A stretch of 64,000 nt of DNA. It comes from Pseudomonas sp. S06B 330 (GTDB lineage: Bacteria > Pseudomonadota > Gammaproteobacteria > Pseudomonadales > Pseudomonadaceae). The stretch is taken from the NCBI RefSeq assembly GCF_002845275.2, contig NZ_CP088149.1, forward strand, positions 2,848,501 through 2,912,500. Reading direction: 5' to 3'. Both the position numbers and the translations under genes were made by a program. Positions 45,643 through 54,132 of the stretch are shown in pieces. Within the stretch, counting starts at the first letter, position 1, and the number at the start of each line of letters is the position of its first letter. The notes under the pieces were generated by a model that saw only the letters and a program-made list of their open reading frames with translations, was not told the DNA's origin and did no database searches.

Positions 45643-45923
45643 GAGAGCGATTTAAGTATCGCTTCTTGGCGTCCGTTGTCACGGGACAGTTCCAGCAAAA
45701 CCGCTTGCTCCTGCATGCGGCCCTACGCTGCGCTCCGGGTCCCCTCGCTACGGCACCTTCCGGGGCCACGCGGCCTACGACTCGCTTCGCCAAGTCTCCG
45801 TCTCGCGCCTTCGGCTATCGCCGAAGGTGCTGCGCACTGCCCCTACAGGCACCTCCACTCGGCCTCCTGAAGTCGCAGAACCGCGGCGTCTGAACTTGCG
45901 CGTATAAAGAGCAAAAGCAAGAT

Positions 45924-45956
<33 letters not shown>

Positions 45957-45975
45957 AGCGAGGTGCGGCACTGAC

Positions 45976-46065
45976 TTTGTGGGAGCTGGTCTTGCCAGCG
46001 ATGCAGACTCCGCGCAGAAACTGGCACTGCGTCGATACCATCGCCGGCAAGACCGGCCCACAAGG
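45976..46065. repeat. REP pair of the GTGGGAGC(T/C)GGTCTTG type
   Basis: An arm beginning TTTGTGGGAGCTGGTCTTGC at 45976 is faced by an inverted arm GCCGGCAAGACCGGCCCACA ending near 46063. The spacer is about 35 bases. The same kind of pair is at 54041-54121. Confidence 0.8.
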
Positions 46066-46132
46066 GGCCCCGACGTCAGGGGACAGTTCCACACACACAA
46101 TCCAAGCGAGCCCCAACGCTACACGACAAAGC

Positions 46133-46163
46133 AAAAACGCCCGGTGCAGAGCACCAGGCGTTT
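46133..46163 (-). terminator. Rho-independent terminator for the propeller gene
   Basis: On the minus strand AAACGCCTGGTGC pairs with GCACCGGGCGTTT and is followed by TTTTTG. It lies about 20 bases past the stop codon at 46182. Confidence 0.85.
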
Positions 46164-46181
46164 GTTTGCAACGATCAGACC

Positions 46182-47903
46182 TTATTGGCTCTTGGCAACC
46201 TGCTCAACCTTTTGCATCCGGCTGGTGTCCATCAGTACCAAACCGAAGGCCATGCCATACATCAGCCGTCCCTGAGCATCGACCTTGATCGGCGCATACA
46301 TGCCGTTGAACACCGGGTCGCTACCCGTAGCGATTTCCAGCACGGTCTTACCTGTGTCCAGGTCCATACCGATGTGGTAACCCTCACCTTGACGCGCCGT
46401 GTAAACGCCGTTGATCAAGGCCATACGGCTACCGCCACTGATCATCGGTACCACCGAAACCGAACCGACGTCGGTCCGGGTCCACAAGGTGTTCCATTGA
46501 TCCTTGGCACTGTCCCACTTGAGCATCGCCACACCCTTGGCGGCCGGGCGGGTCATGCCGTTGAGCATGGTGACGTAGTAGCCAGACTTGGCCAGCGCTG
46601 GCTTGTCTTCGGCAGGGATGTTGTTGACCACGAACGCATGGCCGTCATACACAGCGACTGATTGCTCCGATTGCACCGTCGGGATCGCATCGCCCAAGTC
46701 CACGGCACGCTGGTCGGCAATCCGCGGCGTCAGGGTGCCTGGCTTTTGTTTCCAGCCAGCCGGGATCTGGTCACGCCACATGGCGACCAGGTTCATTCTC
46801 TTCGAACCGTCAGTGAACACCACCAGCTTGTCTTCGTCCGGCCCGTACCCCATCAGGGTCGGCGTGGCTCCAGTACCATCGGCGATTTTCACCGAAGAGA
46901 AGCGTACACCACGCTCGTAGGGCGCTTTCCAGGCACCGCTGGCTTCGTCAGCATGGAGCTTGCCATCTTTGTCGACAACCAGACGGTACATGTTCTGGTT
47001 GGAGGCGACATACACCGCGCCACCATTGACTTCAGGGCCGGTGGAGAAGGAGTTGAGGAACACCTCGTCATTGCCTTCAAGGCGGTAGCTGTCGATCAGT
47101 TTCAGGGTGTTGCGATCGAGGGTGGCGACGGTGCCACCCATGGTGTTGATCACCAAGTAGCCATTGAGGGTCATGCCCATGCCGAAGGTGGTGTCCATCG
47201 GCATACCGACTCCGCGCTTGGTCCGTTCGTTATCGAACAACGCATCTGGCAGTTGCACTTCTTGGGTCAGTTTCATCCCGGAAGTAGGGTCTTTGGAGTC
47301 GTTCTGGTCGATGCGGAACACACGACGGGCACTGGCGCCGATAAAGGCGTTATCGCGGGTCAGGACCGAATAGATAGCGCCACCCAGTAACTGATCAGTG
47401 GTGGCCGTGAGCATGCGGTTGGGTTGGGCCTGCATGTAGTCAAGCAGACCTTTCTCGTCCTTGGCGTCGAGAAACCTCTGGGTCTGGGCGGCTTGATCAA
47501 GACGCTGCTCAGGCGTAATCGCCTTGAAGTTAGGCAGTTTCACTGGCAGATCGACACGGGCGATTTCGCTGAAGGTGAAGTCATCATTGATCTTCAGTTT
47601 GCGCAGGGAAAAACCAGCCCAGTACCAGTACACGTCGGTCCCGTTCACCTTGTCGGTGTATTGCATCAGGCTGCCCGACTCGTTGGGCACCACCCGGTAA
47701 GCGTCTGGGGTCATCTTGTACGAACCGCGTGCGACGCTGATGGCGGTGCTGTCCGAAGCACCATCGTTCCAGTGCGTCTGGTTGTTGTACGACTGCGCCA
47801 GGTACGGGTTGGGTGGGGCGATCTGGGGTTGCGCCGAAGCCACTGCAGGAACGCTGAGGCAGCAGGCGGCCCAGAGGGCCCAGTGAGGAGGTAACTCAAA
47901 CAT
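46182..47903 (-). CDS. Secreted beta-propeller-like protein of unknown function
   Basis: A 573-residue protein with a signal peptide (hydrophobic residues 8-20, cleavage near SAQPQ at 24). The mature part has repeated beta-strand units with Gly-rich turns such as LNGYLVINTMGGTVATLDRNT near residue 245 and VNGGAVYVASNQNMYRLVVD near residue 292, and a dipeptide pattern like PQQ- or YVTN-type propellers. No PQQ or metal site can be named. It is divergent from the AMACR gene and shares an A-rich CA motif with it, so it probably belongs to the catabolic island. It may handle the substrate in the periplasm; I do not recognise the family. Confidence 0.6.
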   Translation of the reverse strand: MFELPPHWALWAACCLSVPAVASAQPQIAPPNPYLAQSYNNQTHWNDGASDSTAISVARGSYKMTPDAYRVVPNESGSLMQYTDKVNGTDVYWYWAGFSLRKLKINDDFTFSEIARVDLPVKLPNFKAITPEQRLDQAAQTQRFLDAKDEKGLLDYMQAQPNRMLTATTDQLLGGAIYSVLTRDNAFIGASARRVFRIDQNDSKDPTSGMKLTQEVQLPDALFDNERTKRGVGMPMDTTFGMGMTLNGYLVINTMGGTVATLDRNTLKLIDSYRLEGNDEVFLNSFSTGPEVNGGAVYVASNQNMYRLVVDKDGKLHADEASGAWKAPYERGVRFSSVKIADGTGATPTLMGYGPDEDKLVVFTDGSKRMNLVAMWRDQIPAGWKQKPGTLTPRIADQRAVDLGDAIPTVQSEQSVAVYDGHAFVVNNIPAEDKPALAKSGYYVTMLNGMTRPAAKGVAMLKWDSAKDQWNTLWTRTDVGSVSVVPMISGGSRMALINGVYTARQGEGYHIGMDLDTGKTVLEIATGSDPVFNGMYAPIKVDAQGRLMYGMAFGLVLMDTSRMQKVEQVAKSQ

Positions 47904-47915
47904 ACGCTCTTATCC

Positions 47916-47928
47916 TTTTGTTGTTATT
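47916..47928 (-). promoter_or_regulatory. CA motif (Hfq-Crc type) before the propeller gene
   Basis: On the minus strand AATAACAACAAAA directly precedes the AAGGATAA ribosome site of the gene starting at 47903. It fits AANAANAA. Confidence 0.55.
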
Positions 47929-47975
47929 GCCAGCGGTTGCCAGGTCCAGAGTAGCCAGCACCATGGGTGGCTAAA

Positions 47976-47994
47976 GCCCCCCGTGGCGGGGGGC
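47976..47994. other. GC hairpin in a divergent promoter region
   Basis: GCCCCCCG at 47976-47983 and CGGGGGGC at 47987-47994 form a perfect 8-bp stem with a 3-base loop. It lies upstream of both the propeller and the AMACR genes, so it cannot terminate either. It could be an operator or a 5'-leader structure of one of them. Confidence 0.4.
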
Positions 47995-48028
47995 AGGATT
48001 GCACGGTTGTCCTCTGCTAGCGTGCCCG

Positions 48029-48040
48029 CATAACAACAAG
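48029..48040 (+). promoter_or_regulatory. CA motif (Hfq-Crc type) before the AMACR gene
   Basis: CATAACAACAAG lies 21 bases before the ATG at 48062 and mirrors the motif before the divergent propeller gene. It fits AANAANAA apart from the first position. Confidence 0.4.
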
Positions 48041-48061
48041 TCCACTGTTTTAGGAGAGCAC

Positions 48062-49180
48062 ATGCTGTCAGGTATCAAGATTGTCGAAATCTGCGGTATC
48101 GGTCCCGGGCCGTTCTGCGCCATGCACCTGGCGGATCTGGGTGCCGATGTGATTGCGGTTGAACGCGCCGAATCCACGTCGATCACCGGCGACAAAAATG
48201 CCCCGAGCAACCCGCTCAATCGCGGCAAGCGCTCGGTGGTGGCGGACCTCAAAAGCGCTGAAGGCCGAGCGCTGGTGCTCAAACTGATCGAAAGCGCCGA
48301 TGTGCTGATCGAAGGCATGCGCCCGGGTGTGATGGAACGCCTGGGCCTGGGCCCGGAACAGTGCCAGGCGCGTAACCCGGCGCTGGTCTATGGACGCATG
48401 ACTGGCTGGGGTCAACACGGGCCGATGGCCAATGCCGCCGGCCACGACAACAACTACATCGCCTTGTCCGGTGCGCTGTACCACAGCGGCACCGCGGGCG
48501 AAGCGCCGTCTTCGCCGATTACCCTGATCGGTGATATCGGTGGTGGCGCGTTGTATTTGGCAATCGGTGTGCTCGCTGGCGTGCTCAAGGCGCGTCAAAG
48601 CGGGCAGGGCAGTGTGGTCGATGCCGCGATCGTTGATGGATCGGCGCACATGATGCAGCTGATGATGTCCCTGGCCAAGCGCGGGCTGCTCGACGAACAA
48701 CGCGGCAAAAGTGTTCATGACGGTTCGCATTTTTACGCGACCTATCGCTGTGCCGACGATCGTTACGTCGCGCTGGGCTCAATGGAACCGCAATTCTACG
48801 CACTGCTGCTGGACAAGCTCGGCCTGCAGGCCGATCCACGCTTTGCGCGGCAATGGGACAGCAACGCCTGGCCAGCAATGCGCGAGGCGTTTGCCGAACT
48901 GTTTGCCAGCCAGCCTCGCCAACACTGGAGCGATCTGCTCGAAGGCAGCGATGCCTGCTTTGCTCCGGTACTCAGCCCCCGCGAAGCCGCCCAGCACCCG
49001 CATATGGTCGAACGCAATGTGTACTTCGAACGTGACGGCCTGCTCCAGGCCCATCCGGCGCCACGGTTCGACGGTCAAGTGGTGACTCCTGGTGCCATCC
49101 CCACCCGTGGCGCACACACCGACCAGGTGCTGAGCGCTATAGAGGCTCGTGACCTTACCGGGCTCTGGGGCGGCCGCTAG
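48062..49180 (+). CDS. Alpha-methylacyl-CoA racemase (CaiB/BaiF family)
   Basis: A 372-residue protein; ATG at 48062 follows AGGAGAGC. It lines up with human and mycobacterial AMACR. GPGPFCAMHLADLGADVI is near residue 14, the catalytic His is in AGHDNNYIALSG near residue 122, the catalytic Asp in GDIGGGAL near residue 153, and the EPQFY Glu near residue 242. All three residues match the racemase rather than the CoA-transferase branch. The enzyme converts (2R)- to (2S)-2-methylacyl-CoA so that ACAD can act, which strongly suggests the island handles methyl-branched substrates. Confidence 0.85.
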   Translation: MLSGIKIVEICGIGPGPFCAMHLADLGADVIAVERAESTSITGDKNAPSNPLNRGKRSVVADLKSAEGRALVLKLIESADVLIEGMRPGVMERLGLGPEQCQARNPALVYGRMTGWGQHGPMANAAGHDNNYIALSGALYHSGTAGEAPSSPITLIGDIGGGALYLAIGVLAGVLKARQSGQGSVVDAAIVDGSAHMMQLMMSLAKRGLLDEQRGKSVHDGSHFYATYRCADDRYVALGSMEPQFYALLLDKLGLQADPRFARQWDSNAWPAMREAFAELFASQPRQHWSDLLEGSDACFAPVLSPREAAQHPHMVERNVYFERDGLLQAHPAPRFDGQVVTPGAIPTRGAHTDQVLSAIEARDLTGLWGGR

Positions 49181-49318
49181 CGCCTTATCCGCTTCGCCGT
49201 GGTGGGCGCAAGGACGCGCCAATAGCTGTCGCCGCAGACATCCGGATTTGAGTATTTAACGCCACTCGTCCGCCGTTTAAGCAATTGAAACGAATCCACC
49301 GCACTGGCCGAACTCCTA

Positions 49319-49327
49319 CCTATACAC
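49319..49327 (+). promoter_or_regulatory. Possible sigma-S -10 element for the KGG gene
   Basis: CCTATACAC at 49319-49327 resembles the CTATACT-like -10 favoured by RpoS, with no convincing -35. KGG proteins are usually stress-induced, which is the only support. The leader would be about 40 bases. Confidence 0.3.
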
Positions 49328-49371
49328 GGCACCTGCTGTGTAGCGTGTCATCCAGTAAGAGGTGAAAGATC

Positions 49372-49545
49372 ATGGCTCACAATCAAGACAAAATGGGCAA
49401 CCAAGGCGGCGCAAAAGGCGGTCAGGGCAATCAAGGCAATGCTGCCAATGACCGGGACAAAGCGTCGGAAGCGGGCCGCAAGGGCGGTCAGGGTGCAGGC
49501 AAGGGTCAACAGCCAGGCGCTGGCGGCGGTCGCACTCAGAAGTAA
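49372..49545 (+). CDS. KGG-motif stress protein
   Basis: A 57-residue, very hydrophilic protein rich in Gly, Gln, Asn and Lys, with GGAKGGQG near residue 12 and SEAGRKGGQG near residue 32, the repeated KGG motif of bacterial stress-induced proteins (YciG/ConB-like). AGAGGTG precedes the ATG. It carries no Cys and no hydrophobic core, so it is probably disordered. Family members accumulate in stationary phase or under desiccation. It is a single-gene unit between the AMACR gene and the diiron-protein operon. Confidence 0.88.
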   Translation: MAHNQDKMGNQGGAKGGQGNQGNAANDRDKASEAGRKGGQGAGKGQQPGAGGGRTQK

Positions 49546-49577
49546 AGGGCCGCTGTTGGCCCTGGTGCCATAACGGT

Positions 49578-49609
49578 GCCGGGCGCGCATAAGCTGCAGT
49601 GCGCCCGGC
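49578..49609 (+). terminator. GC-rich hairpin after the KGG gene
   Basis: GCCGGGCGC at 49578-49586 pairs perfectly with GCGCCCGGC at 49601-49609 (9 bp). There is no U-run. It separates the KGG gene from the operon that starts at 49650. Confidence 0.45.
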
Positions 49610-49649
49610 GCCGCACCGTCGGCAATAGCCAATTACCGGGAGCTGCCAC

Positions 49650-50978
49650 ATGTCCGTCATGACGCCTTCTGGAATAGTGCCTGCCCTTGAACCCACAGCC
49701 GGTTCAGGGCTTGCCCTTCGTTATCACGCGTTGTTGTCAGCTGAGCAGCATGACAGCGCGCCATGGTTGCGTGAGCAACTGGCGCGAGTCGCCACACGAG
49801 CGGATGATTTGCCTGCAACCGCCGAATCGCTGGCACGCTGGAGCTGCCAACGCGCCGCCCAGGTGGCCAAGGCGTACGCTGTCTATTTACAAGGCAGACG
49901 TAACGGGGAACCTCGGCGCTATTTCCTGAACCGGTCCCAGGCGTTGTATTTCCTCCAGCACGTGGCACCGACCAAGAAGGTCGACGGTGCCTGGCTGTAT
50001 GGCATGCTCAAGCATTGGCAGGATCCGCGCTACCACGGGCTTATCCGCACCTACCTTGAAGAATTGGGTGACGGTGTCGCCGCCTGTAATCATGTGTTGA
50101 TCTACCAGCGTCTGCTCAGTCAGCTGGGATGCCTGGAACCGGTGCCGCTGGCCGATGAGCGTTATCTACAAGGTACGTTGCAGCTGGCGTTGGGCTTTCA
50201 CGCCGATGATTTTCTCCCGGAGGTACTCGGTTATAACCTCGGATACGAGCAATTGCCCTTGCACCTGTTGATCAGCGCCTACGAACTGGCAGAGCTGGGT
50301 ATCGACAGTCATTACTTCAGTCTCCACGTGACCATTGATAACCCTGCCAGCGGTCACGCGCAGAAGGCCGTGCAAGCGGTGCAGCAGATGTGGCCCGCCA
50401 GCGGGGGGGCTGTATTCTATCGTCGTCTGGCACGTGGCTACCGGCTCAACGAGCTGGGCGCAGACACGCCAAGTGTGATTGCCAGCTTCGACCTTGAGCG
50501 TGAGCTGCTTGCAGCCCTGGAGCGCAAACGCAGTTTCGGTCAGTACCTGCACTCGGATTACTGCCGCCTGCAGGGACGTACCGTCAACCAATGGCTTGCT
50601 CAGCCGGGCAGTATGTTGGCGTTTCTCCAGGCCCTTGAGGGCCAGGGCTGGATCAAACGCAATCAGGACCCGACAGGCAGTCGTTTCTGGCACCTGGTCG
50701 AGGGCCCCAAGGCCGCCATGTTTGGCGTATTCAGCCCTTATGAGAAGCAGTTGATCCACGATTGGATCGCCGGCCAATGGCAAGCACCGGTCGCACGTAG
50801 CGGCCGTTACTCGCCAGCGCCCAACGGCCTGGAGAGTGAGTCTGCGATGCCGGTGCCAACGGCCATTGAAGCGCTTATCGGTAAGATGGCCGGCGCCGAT
50901 CATGCCTTACCCGAGGGGCTCGCCGCGACGCGTGCCTATATCCGCCTGACCGGCCTTGGCCAAGGGAGTGCCCGTTGA
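49650..50978 (+). CDS. Iron-containing redox enzyme, haem-oxygenase-like diiron family
   Basis: A 442-residue protein; ATG at 49650 follows GGGAG. The central region is all-helical with spaced Glu and His (LEELGDGVAACNH near residue 137, LPEVLGYNLGYEQLPLH near residue 190, then GIDSHYFSLHVTIDNPASGH near residue 215). This is the pattern of the haem-oxygenase-2-like diiron oxidases and oxygenases, a superfamily rich in natural-product enzymes. The C-terminal 150 residues are less conserved. It overlaps the methyltransferase gene (TGATG), and a YbdK-like ligase follows, hinting at a small-molecule or peptide-modifying pathway. Confidence 0.72.
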   Translation: MSVMTPSGIVPALEPTAGSGLALRYHALLSAEQHDSAPWLREQLARVATRADDLPATAESLARWSCQRAAQVAKAYAVYLQGRRNGEPRRYFLNRSQALYFLQHVAPTKKVDGAWLYGMLKHWQDPRYHGLIRTYLEELGDGVAACNHVLIYQRLLSQLGCLEPVPLADERYLQGTLQLALGFHADDFLPEVLGYNLGYEQLPLHLLISAYELAELGIDSHYFSLHVTIDNPASGHAQKAVQAVQQMWPASGGAVFYRRLARGYRLNELGADTPSVIASFDLERELLAALERKRSFGQYLHSDYCRLQGRTVNQWLAQPGSMLAFLQALEGQGWIKRNQDPTGSRFWHLVEGPKAAMFGVFSPYEKQLIHDWIAGQWQAPVARSGRYSPAPNGLESESAMPVPTAIEALIGKMAGADHALPEGLAATRAYIRLTGLGQGSAR

Positions 50979-51961
50979 TGCTATTGAGCGCAGGGCAACG
51001 TGCTGCCGATCTGGCATTGCTACATCTGGGCCGTCGGCTGCAGGCTGATGGCTACCGGTTTACCTGCGTGACGCCAGCCACCCAGGCACGCAACAATGCC
51101 CGGTCCGACGCACAACAGGCACATTCGATGCGCGACGTATTTGGCTGGAACAGGCCGTTCGCCGAACAGGTGCTGTCCGCTGATGAACTGGCGCAGATGG
51201 ACGTCGCAGCGATCCTCACCCGCGACGGGGCAGGGATGCGTAGTCGCGTGCGCTGGTCTACCTTGGATGACCTGCTCTTACTGCACAGCGGCTATCCCAC
51301 CGAGGACAGCGATGCGGTGTTCTTCGGGCCTGACAGCTATCGATTTGCCCAGCTTATACGTGACCATCTGCAGCACCGTTACCTGCCGGTTCAGCAGGCG
51401 GTGGACATTGGGTGTGGTAGCGGCATTGGCGCCTTGCTCATCGCCCGGGCCGCGCGCCATGCACAGGTCACTGCCGTCGATATCAATCCCAAGGCTTTGC
51501 GTTACACCGCCATCAATGCGGCATTGGCGGGGATCGACAATATCGCCATCGAACACAGTGACGTTTTGGCGGGCATCACCGGCAATTTCGATCTGATAGT
51601 CGCCAATCCACCGTACATGCTTGATGCCCGCGAGCGTACTTATCGCCACGGGGGTGGTGCGCTGGGCGCGGCGCTGTCGTTGCGTATTCTTGAGCAATCG
51701 TTACGACGCCTGTCCGTGGGCGGCACCTTGTTGCTGTACACCGGCGTGGCCATCGTCGAAGGCCACGATCGCTTTCTGGAGGCGTGCCGCTCAAGCCTGC
51801 AAGGCCCGCAGTGGCAGTGGCACTATCGCGAGCTGGACCCTGACGTGTTTGGCGAACAACTGCTTGAGCCGGGTTACGATCAGGTCGAGCGCATCGCCGC
51901 CGTAGCGCTAAGCGTGACCTACACCCCACACACCGGGGCTGACGATGAACGCGTCGTGTGA
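50978..51961 (+). CDS. PrmC/HemK-like class I methyltransferase
   Basis: A 327-residue SAM-dependent methyltransferase. The motif VDIGCGSGIGALLIAR is near residue 142, the acidic loop AVDINPKALRY near residue 167 and the catalytic NPPY in VANPPYM near residue 208. NPPY enzymes methylate amide or amino nitrogens, as PrmC does on release-factor Gln. The N-terminal 130 residues are unlike PrmC. Start and stop overlap both neighbours, so it is translated in step with the diiron protein and the ligase. The substrate is probably the product or precursor of those two. Confidence 0.78.
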   Translation: MLLSAGQRAADLALLHLGRRLQADGYRFTCVTPATQARNNARSDAQQAHSMRDVFGWNRPFAEQVLSADELAQMDVAAILTRDGAGMRSRVRWSTLDDLLLLHSGYPTEDSDAVFFGPDSYRFAQLIRDHLQHRYLPVQQAVDIGCGSGIGALLIARAARHAQVTAVDINPKALRYTAINAALAGIDNIAIEHSDVLAGITGNFDLIVANPPYMLDARERTYRHGGGALGAALSLRILEQSLRRLSVGGTLLLYTGVAIVEGHDRFLEACRSSLQGPQWQWHYRELDPDVFGEQLLEPGYDQVERIAAVALSVTYTPHTGADDERVV

Positions 51962-53081
51962 TTTCGGGATCGAGGAGGAGTATTTGCTGGTCAGCTTGTC
52001 CAGCGGCGCAGTGTTGACTGCACCGTCGGCGGCGATCAACCGATTGTGCCGTGAGGTGGTGGGCCGCTACTTCGCCGAGGAGATGTTCTGCAGTCAGATC
52101 GAAATTGCGTCGCCCGTGTTTTCCAGTTTGTGCCAGGCTCAAGCCTTCTTCAGTGAAAGCCGCGAACGCTTGAACTGTGCATTGGCGCAGGAAGGTGTAG
52201 GCCTGTACGGCGCCGCCAGTCACCCTGGCGCCCGCTGGCAAGGCCAACGCCAGCGGCCTGGCCAGCACTATCAGCAAGTGTTCGAGGCTTTCCAGCAGGT
52301 TGCCCGCTGTAGCCTGCTTTCAGGGCTGCATGTGCATGTGGGCGTACCAGCGGGCTGCGACCGCATGCAACTGATCAATCGTGTGCTGCCGTGGATTCCA
52401 CTGTTGTTGGTGCTCAGCAGCTCCTCTCCCTTTTGGGCCGGCAACATGACGGGCTACATGAGCTACCGACGGGTGATCTGCGCGCAATGGCCACACATGG
52501 GGCTGCCCGAACCGTTGGCCGACTGGCGCGCTTACCAGCGTTACCGAGCGCTGTTGCAGCGCACGGGGTCACTGGCTGAAGACGCTGACCTTTGGTGGGC
52601 GATCAGACCGTCACAGCGCTTTCCCACGGTAGAGCTACGCATCTGTGATGCCTGTCCGCGGCTCGAAGACGTGCTGTGCATTGCCGGTCTGTTTCGCCAC
52701 CTGGTTGAGTCGTGCACGGTCAGCCATTACCAGCCTGCTTTTTTGAGTCGCGAGGCGCGCTGGGTGCTTGAGGAAAACTACTGGCGCGCCTTGCGCTATG
52801 GGCGCCAGGGGCAGTTCATCGGTTACCGTACGCAACAGCAGGTCGACGCGCTTGCTTGGCTGGGCCAACTGCGGGCGCAGTTTGGCGGTGAAAGCCTGGA
52901 CGCCGAACGCGCCTTGCGCCACGCCCAGCGGATCTTGCTTGAGGGTACCAGCGCCGAGCGCCAACTGGCCTGCCATGCACAGGCCCGGCGCAACGGGCTG
53001 GATAATCGCCAGGCACTGCGTGCAGTCGTTGATCTGGTCCTGGAGGAAACCCGTGGTTGCGGGAGCAACCCATTGCCATAG
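51945..53081 (+). CDS. YbdK-type carboxylate-amine ligase (GCS2 family)
   Basis: A 378-residue member of the glutamate-cysteine ligase 2 superfamily. It opens with DFGIEEEYLLV, the ATP- and metal-binding FGxExE motif, and has SGLHVHVGVPAG near residue 126 and FPTVELRICDACPR near residue 225. Such enzymes join an amino acid's amine to a carboxylate with ATP and are not always glutathione enzymes. It overlaps the methyltransferase gene by 17 bases. In this operon it could make a dipeptide or acyl-amino acid that the diiron enzyme and methyltransferase then change. Confidence 0.8.
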   Translation: MNASCDFGIEEEYLLVSLSSGAVLTAPSAAINRLCREVVGRYFAEEMFCSQIEIASPVFSSLCQAQAFFSESRERLNCALAQEGVGLYGAASHPGARWQGQRQRPGQHYQQVFEAFQQVARCSLLSGLHVHVGVPAGCDRMQLINRVLPWIPLLLVLSSSSPFWAGNMTGYMSYRRVICAQWPHMGLPEPLADWRAYQRYRALLQRTGSLAEDADLWWAIRPSQRFPTVELRICDACPRLEDVLCIAGLFRHLVESCTVSHYQPAFLSREARWVLEENYWRALRYGRQGQFIGYRTQQQVDALAWLGQLRAQFGGESLDAERALRHAQRILLEGTSAERQLACHAQARRNGLDNRQALRAVVDLVLEETRGCGSNPLP

Positions 53082-53161
53082 GGCAGGGTGAGTAAACCTT
53101 CGCTGCGCGCAGCAGTCAGTGACAGTAGAGGCCCACTATTTTCGGGCTTGAGGAGCGAAAC

Positions 53162-53989
53162 ATGGCTAGAGCCATCTGGAAGGGTGCGATCAGCTTTGGT
53201 CTGGTGCACATTCCCGTCAGCCTCAGCACTGCCGTACGCAGTGAGCGCATCGACTTCGACTGGCTGGACAAACGCAGCATGGATCCGGTGGGCTACAAGC
53301 GCATCAACAAAGTCACCGGCAAGGATGTCAACAAGGACGATATCGTCAAGGGCGTGGAGTTTGAAAAAGGCCGCTACGTCGTCATCAGCGAAGATGAGAT
53401 CCGCAAGGCCCGCCCGCAAGCCACCCAGACTATCGATATCTTCTCCTTCGTCGATTCAGGGGAAATTCCTTTGCAACACTTTAATACCCCCTATTACCTG
53501 AGCCCGGACCGCGGCGGCGGCAAGGTGTATGCGTTATTGCGTGAGACGTTGGAAAGTACTGGCAAAGTGGCCTTGGCTACCGTGGTGTTGCATACCCAGC
53601 AGCACCTGGCATTGTTGCGCCCGCTCGAAGAGGTGCTGGTGATGATTACCTTGCGTTGGCCGGAGGAAGTGCGCGGGTTGGACAGCCTGGCGTTGGACAA
53701 GAGCGTGACCGACGCCAAGGTCGACAAGCGCGAACTGCAAATGGCCACGCGTCTGGTCGAGGACATGAGTGGCAGCTGGACGCCGGATGAATACCACAAT
53801 GCGTTCAGGCAGACCATCATGGACCTGGTGGAAGAGAAAGCCAGCAAGGGCAAGGTCAGCGTGGTCGAAGCGGCCAAGGAAGGAGAGGCTGAGAAGGGCG
53901 CGGATATCATCGATCTGACCGAGCTGCTCAAGCGCAGCCTGGGTGGCAAAGGCAAGGCAACCAAAAAGATCAGCAAGAAAGCGTCCTGA
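53162..53989 (+). CDS. ku: Ku protein, non-homologous end joining
   Basis: A 275-residue bacterial Ku starting ARAIWKGAISFGLVHIPV, the highly conserved N-terminus. It keeps the beta-barrel core with the YYLSPDRGGGKVYALLRETL segment near residue 110 and a Lys-rich C-terminal tail (GGKGKATKKISKKA), which binds DNA in this family. It forms a homodimeric ring on double-strand ends and recruits LigD, encoded at 57309-59792 on the other strand. AGGAGCG precedes the ATG. It is close to usual bacterial Ku length, and function is fully expected. Confidence 0.96.
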   Translation: MARAIWKGAISFGLVHIPVSLSTAVRSERIDFDWLDKRSMDPVGYKRINKVTGKDVNKDDIVKGVEFEKGRYVVISEDEIRKARPQATQTIDIFSFVDSGEIPLQHFNTPYYLSPDRGGGKVYALLRETLESTGKVALATVVLHTQQHLALLRPLEEVLVMITLRWPEEVRGLDSLALDKSVTDAKVDKRELQMATRLVEDMSGSWTPDEYHNAFRQTIMDLVEEKASKGKVSVVEAAKEGEAEKGADIIDLTELLKRSLGGKGKATKKISKKAS

Positions 53990-54040
53990 CTCCCCCCGAG
54001 GGGTAACTGAAGTCCATCATGGACCTGTGCCCACCGAACC

Positions 54041-54121
54041 TGTGAGCGCTGGCCTTGCCATCGATGCAGACTAGCTGATGCTGCGCCGATCCCATCGCCA
54101 GCAAGACCGGCTCCCACAAGG
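54041..54121. repeat. REP pair between convergent ku and glycosyltransferase genes
   Basis: An arm with GCGCTGGCCTTGCCATCGAT at 54046 faces an inverted arm CCAGCAAGACCGGCTCCCAC around 54098-54117. The pair resembles that at 45976-46065. It lies between two convergent gene ends and may block read-through. Confidence 0.75.
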
Positions 54122-54132
54122 GCAGGACAGCA

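Larger units (their letters stand above)
44446..45688 (-). mobile_element. IS3-family insertion sequence, apparently complete (about 1243 bp)
   Basis: The ends are 28-base inverted repeats starting TG: left TGCCCCCAGGTAGC then GGACGCCAAGAAGC at 44446-44473, and the right end 45661-45688 carrying the complement GCTTCTTGGCGTCC. They match perfectly over the inner 15 bases and loosely outside. Inside are orfA and orfB on the minus strand with a -1 frameshift arrangement. Flanking trinucleotides GTC and GTT differ by one base, so a clean target duplication is not visible. Confidence 0.85.

Noticed and set aside
45689..45923. A short gene in the GC-rich stretch after the IS
   Set aside because: The frames are short, overlap the hairpin and have no ribosome site; the composition resembles repeat-like intergenic DNA.
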